The position numbers and the translations under genes were made by a program. DNA of 7,534 nucleotides from RGIG9151 sp963635575 (GTDB taxonomy: Bacteria; Bacillota; Clostridia; TANB77; RGIG9151). Position 1 is the stretch's first letter. The number at the start of each line of letters is the position of its first letter. Under the pieces are notes generated by a model. The model did not search any database. It was given only the letters and a program-made list of their open reading frames with translations, and was not told the origin of the DNA. The stretch is taken from contig CAVHFU010000052.1 in NCBI GenBank assembly GCA_963635575.1, positions 1-7,534 of the forward strand, written 5' to 3'. Positions 6,178 through 7,534 of the stretch are shown here, piece after piece.

Positions 6178-7009
6178 ACATTAAACTAATTATCTTTTCT
6201 GCCATATATTTAGCGGCACTTCGTGGTGCTACTTTTCCCGGTAATCCTAGTGCCCAATATGTTTCTAAATTTAATTCTTTTGCTTTTTCAAAATTAATTC
6301 CACCTGGCTTAGAAGCCAAATCAATTATCACGCATTTTTTATCTGCATTTTGTAGCGCAGATGTATCTAAAACCAAATGAGGAACAGTATTAAAAATCAC
6401 ATCTGCTCTTTTGATACAGCCTTCTAACTCCGAATATTGAATAGGCATATACCCCATTGCTTTTATCCAAGCAAAATCTGCTTCTTTTCTTGCTACTACA
6501 TAAATATTCGCTCCAAAACCCTTAAGTATATTGGCAAGGATTTTTCCAATTCTCCCATAACCTAAAATAAAACAATTTGCCGAATGCAATGTACTTTTCA
6601 TACTCTTTAACGCAACCTCTATCGCACCTTCAGCACTAGGAATTGCATTTAAAACCGCAATATCTTCATAGTCCAATAAATCACATACTTTTATGTCATA
6701 TCTGTCTGCTATGTCTCTTGCCTTATCCGAAATACTACCGGCAAATAAAACTTGTGAAGAATTCATTGTATTAAATAGCCTTTCTATGCTTACCTTCTCT
6801 TTATTTTCAGCCGTATTAACAGTCTCCCCATCTCTAGAAAACGGAGTACCTGCAACAATAAAGTCTGACTTAGCTATAAAACTTTCAAAATCACTAACCT
6901 CATTATCAAACAAAGCATACGTCCCTACATTTAGGCCTCTCTCTCTTAAAATTCTCGCAAGTTCAACACTTCGCAAATCTCCACCTAAAATTCCTATTGT
7001 TTTCTCCAA
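6176..7009 (-). CDS. dpaA: Dipicolinate synthase subunit A
   Basis: A 277-residue mother-cell enzyme subunit. Together with DpaB it converts a lysine-pathway intermediate (from dihydrodipicolinate synthase) to dipicolinic acid, which is pumped into the forespore core. The N-terminal segment has the family's IGILGGDLRSVEL (5-17), a conserved NAIPSAEG (121-128), then a Rossmann NAD(P)-binding motif GYGRIG (150-155). DLASKPGG (230-237) and LGLPGKVAP (254-262) are conserved family blocks near the end. I chose the TTG at 7009, which has AGAGGTG 6 nt upstream. The GTG at 7018 is itself part of that site and would add three residues. dpaB normally follows dpaA, but here a terminator ends the gene and spoIVA comes next. 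The protein looks intact. Confidence 0.93.
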   Translation of the reverse strand: MEKTIGILGGDLRSVELARILRERGLNVGTYALFDNEVSDFESFIAKSDFIVAGTPFSRDGETVNTAENKEKVSIERLFNTMNSSQVLFAGSISDKARDIADRYDIKVCDLLDYEDIAVLNAIPSAEGAIEVALKSMKSTLHSANCFILGYGRIGKILANILKGFGANIYVVARKEADFAWIKAMGYMPIQYSELEGCIKRADVIFNTVPHLVLDTSALQNADKKCVIIDLASKPGGINFEKAKELNLETYWALGLPGKVAPRSAAKYMAEKIISLM

Positions 7010-7015
7010 CGTATT

Positions 7016-7022
7016 CACCTCT
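7016..7022 (-). promoter_or_regulatory. Ribosome binding site of dpaA (start-deciding)
   Basis: AGAGGTG lies 6 nt before the TTG at 7009 and contains the alternative GTG at 7018. Ribosome placement favours the TTG. Confidence 0.6.
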
Positions 7023-7026
7023 AAAC

Positions 7027-7054
7027 ATTATATGAGCTTTAGAAATTTTATGAC
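7027..7054 (-). promoter_or_regulatory. Candidate sigma-E/K-type sporulation promoter of dpaA
   Basis: On the minus strand, GTCATAA (7054-7048), then 13 nt, then CATATAAT (7034-7027). The -10 differs from sigma-E CATACAnT at one position. It also shares the CATA start of sigma-K -10 boxes, but the sigma-K TA at the end and its AC -35 are not both present. It sits between the csp terminator and the dpaA ribosome binding site, with a predicted leader of about 11 nt. A mother-cell sigma factor is expected for dpaA. Confidence 0.45.
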
Positions 7055-7085
7055 ACAAAAAAGCAACCTAAACGGTTGCTTTTTC
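7055..7085 (-). terminator. Intrinsic terminator of the cold-shock gene
   Basis: A stem of AGCAACC with GGTTGCT (7062-7068 and 7074-7080), a 5-nt loop, A/T flanks that extend the pairing, and a T6 tail on the minus strand. It is about 50 nt beyond the csp stop codon and separates that gene from dpaA. Confidence 0.88.
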
Positions 7086-7133
7086 AATCTATTGAAAATG
7101 GACATCGAAATCATCTTCAAACAAATTTAAGAA

Positions 7134-7334
7134 TTAAAGAGCTTTTACGTTAGCTGCTTGTGGTCCCTTAGCACCATCAACAACTTCGAATTCTACGTCT
7201 GTTCCTTCTGCTAAGCTCTTGTAGCCATCCATCATGATAGCTGAGAAATGAACGAATACGTCATTTCCTCCTTCTCTTTCGATAAATCCAAAACCTTTTT
7301 CAGCGTTAAACCATTTAACTTTACCTTTTTCCAC
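7134..7334 (-). CDS. csp: CspA-family cold-shock RNA-binding protein
   Basis: A 66-residue single cold-shock domain, the usual size for the family. It binds single-stranded RNA/DNA and acts as an RNA chaperone in the cytoplasm. RNP1 is KGFGFIE (13-19) and RNP2 is VFVHF (26-30), preceded by the typical GKVKWFN. The GTG at 7334 is preferred because AGGAGG lies 9 nt upstream and the resulting N-terminus MEKGKVKWFN is the common one. The GTG at 7340 (3-nt spacer) would add two residues. It is monocistronic, with a sigma-A promoter, a structured leader and a terminator. It has no evident functional tie to the sporulation genes downstream. I cannot tell which paralogue (cspA, B, C or D) it is, or whether it is cold-induced. 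Confidence 0.96.
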   Translation of the reverse strand: MEKGKVKWFNAEKGFGFIEREGGNDVFVHFSAIMMDGYKSLAEGTDVEFEVVDGAKGPQAANVKAL

Positions 7335-7343
7335 TTTCACATT

Positions 7344-7349
7344 CCTCCT
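7344..7349 (-). promoter_or_regulatory. Ribosome binding site of the cold-shock gene (start-deciding)
   Basis: AGGAGG is 9 nt before the GTG at 7334, 3 nt before the GTG at 7340 and 1 nt before an out-of-frame ATG that meets TGA at once. Spacing favours the GTG at 7334. Confidence 0.7.
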
Positions 7350-7358
7350 AGAACATAT

Positions 7359-7383
7359 TTTATCTTAAGTTAATTAAGATAAA
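7359..7383 (-). promoter_or_regulatory. AU-rich hairpin in the cold-shock mRNA leader
   Basis: A 10-bp stem (7374-7383 with 7359-7368) and 5-nt loop, with only one G-C pair, ends 9 nt before the AGGAGG. It is not followed by a T run, so it is not a terminator. Long structured leaders are typical of cold-shock genes. A temperature-dependent effect on translation or decay is an inference. Confidence 0.4.
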
Positions 7384-7423
7384 TCTTGCGTTATTGCCGA
7401 TGTCGTACAAAAACTACAAGTAT

Positions 7424-7452
7424 AATCTATCACACTTGTTTTGCATTGTCAA
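7424..7452 (-). promoter_or_regulatory. Sigma-A promoter of the cold-shock gene
   Basis: On the minus strand, consensus TTGACA (7452-7447), a 17-nt spacer, then TAGATT (7429-7424) preceded by TGA (extended -10). The predicted transcript start, near 7417, gives a leader of about 80 nt. This is the best vegetative promoter in the window. Confidence 0.75.
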
Positions 7453-7471
7453 GGAATTAAATTTGGATTTA

Positions 7472-7534
7472 TGTCAAGTTCTAATTCATTTATGATAATG
7501 TCCTTATATATCATTTGAGAAAATGTCCTTCCAA
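7472..7534. mobile_element. Probable end of an insertion sequence whose body lies right of the window
   Basis: The plus strand begins TGTCAA (7472-7477), followed by TGTCC blocks at 7499-7503 and 7524-7528, the last as GAAAATGTCCT (7521-7531). This is the inverse complement of the arrangement at 1-54, with one extra TGTCC block. If it is an IS end, the boundary is near 7472, about 20 nt upstream of the cold-shock gene's -35 box. No transposase is visible in the window. Confidence 0.4.

Noticed and set aside
7098..7106. TGGACATC near the csp 3' end, resembling the IS-like GGACAT block
   Set aside because: It is an isolated 6-nt match without the flanking TTTTC or a second block, inside the short csp 3' region.
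6693..7130. 145-codon plus-strand frame opposite dpaA
   Set aside because: It runs antisense through dpaA and then through the csp terminator. It shows no recognisable domain.
7337..7342. ATG followed at once by TGA just after the csp AGGAGG (minus strand), resembling a start-stop element
   Set aside because: The ATG is only 1 nt from the ribosome site, too close for efficient initiation, and the arrangement can arise by chance. The GTG at 7334 explains the site better.
7441..7456. ATTGTCAA at 7445-7452 as a further IS terminal repeat
   Set aside because: It is fully accounted for as the complement of the csp -35 box TTGACA, and it lacks the TGTCC block that marks the IS-like ends.
1..7534. 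CRISPR array, toxin-antitoxin pair, phage module, tRNA or riboswitch
   Set aside because: I found no regularly spaced direct repeats, no small paired genes, no phage proteins and no recognisable structured RNA apart from terminators and the csp leader hairpin.

Overview
The window looks like chromosome from an AT-rich, endospore-forming member of the Clostridia. A Lachnospirales-type organism would fit, but that placement is inference. The evidence is three sporulation-specific proteins (DpaA, SpoIVA and a PdaA-type deacetylase), a clostridial two-repeat DnaD protein, strong AGGAGG-type ribosome binding sites, and frequent GTG/TTG starts. All seven genes lie on the minus strand, so transcription runs from high to low coordinates. 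I see no plus-strand gene, no tRNA or rRNA, no CRISPR array and no intact transposase.

In order of transcription: (i) 7334-7134, a cold-shock protein gene with a good sigma-A promoter, a leader of about 80 nt holding an AU-rich hairpin, and its own terminator. (ii) 7009-6176, dpaA (dipicolinate synthase subunit A), alone between two terminators and without dpaB. (iii) 6020-4542, spoIVA, with a close match to a sigma-E promoter and a terminator. (iv) 4451-1170, a three-gene unit: a membrane-anchored PstS-like protein, an M18 aminopeptidase (apeA) and a PdaA-like muramic-delta-lactam deacetylase. The gaps inside this unit are about 28 nt, and the unit ends in a terminator. (v) 1070-99, a dnaD-family replication gene with its own sigma-A-like promoter and a terminator.

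The biological theme is spore formation. DpaA acts in making dipicolinic acid for the spore core. SpoIVA is the ATP-driven scaffold of the coat on the outer forespore membrane. The PdaA-like enzyme modifies cortex peptidoglycan. The PstS-like protein is the least explained gene: it keeps the C-terminal phosphate-binding-protein fold signature, but its ligand loops look degenerate and it is held by an uncleaved N-terminal membrane helix.

The two outer ends of the window carry related sequence in inverted orientation (an AGGACATTTTC block followed by TTGACAT). They look like the ends of an insertion sequence whose body lies outside the window. The simplest reading is that the window is a contig or segment bounded by two copies of one element. 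Nothing here demands a wholly new system. The best leads are the degenerate PstS-like protein in its sporulation setting, the solitary dpaA, and the IS-like boundaries.
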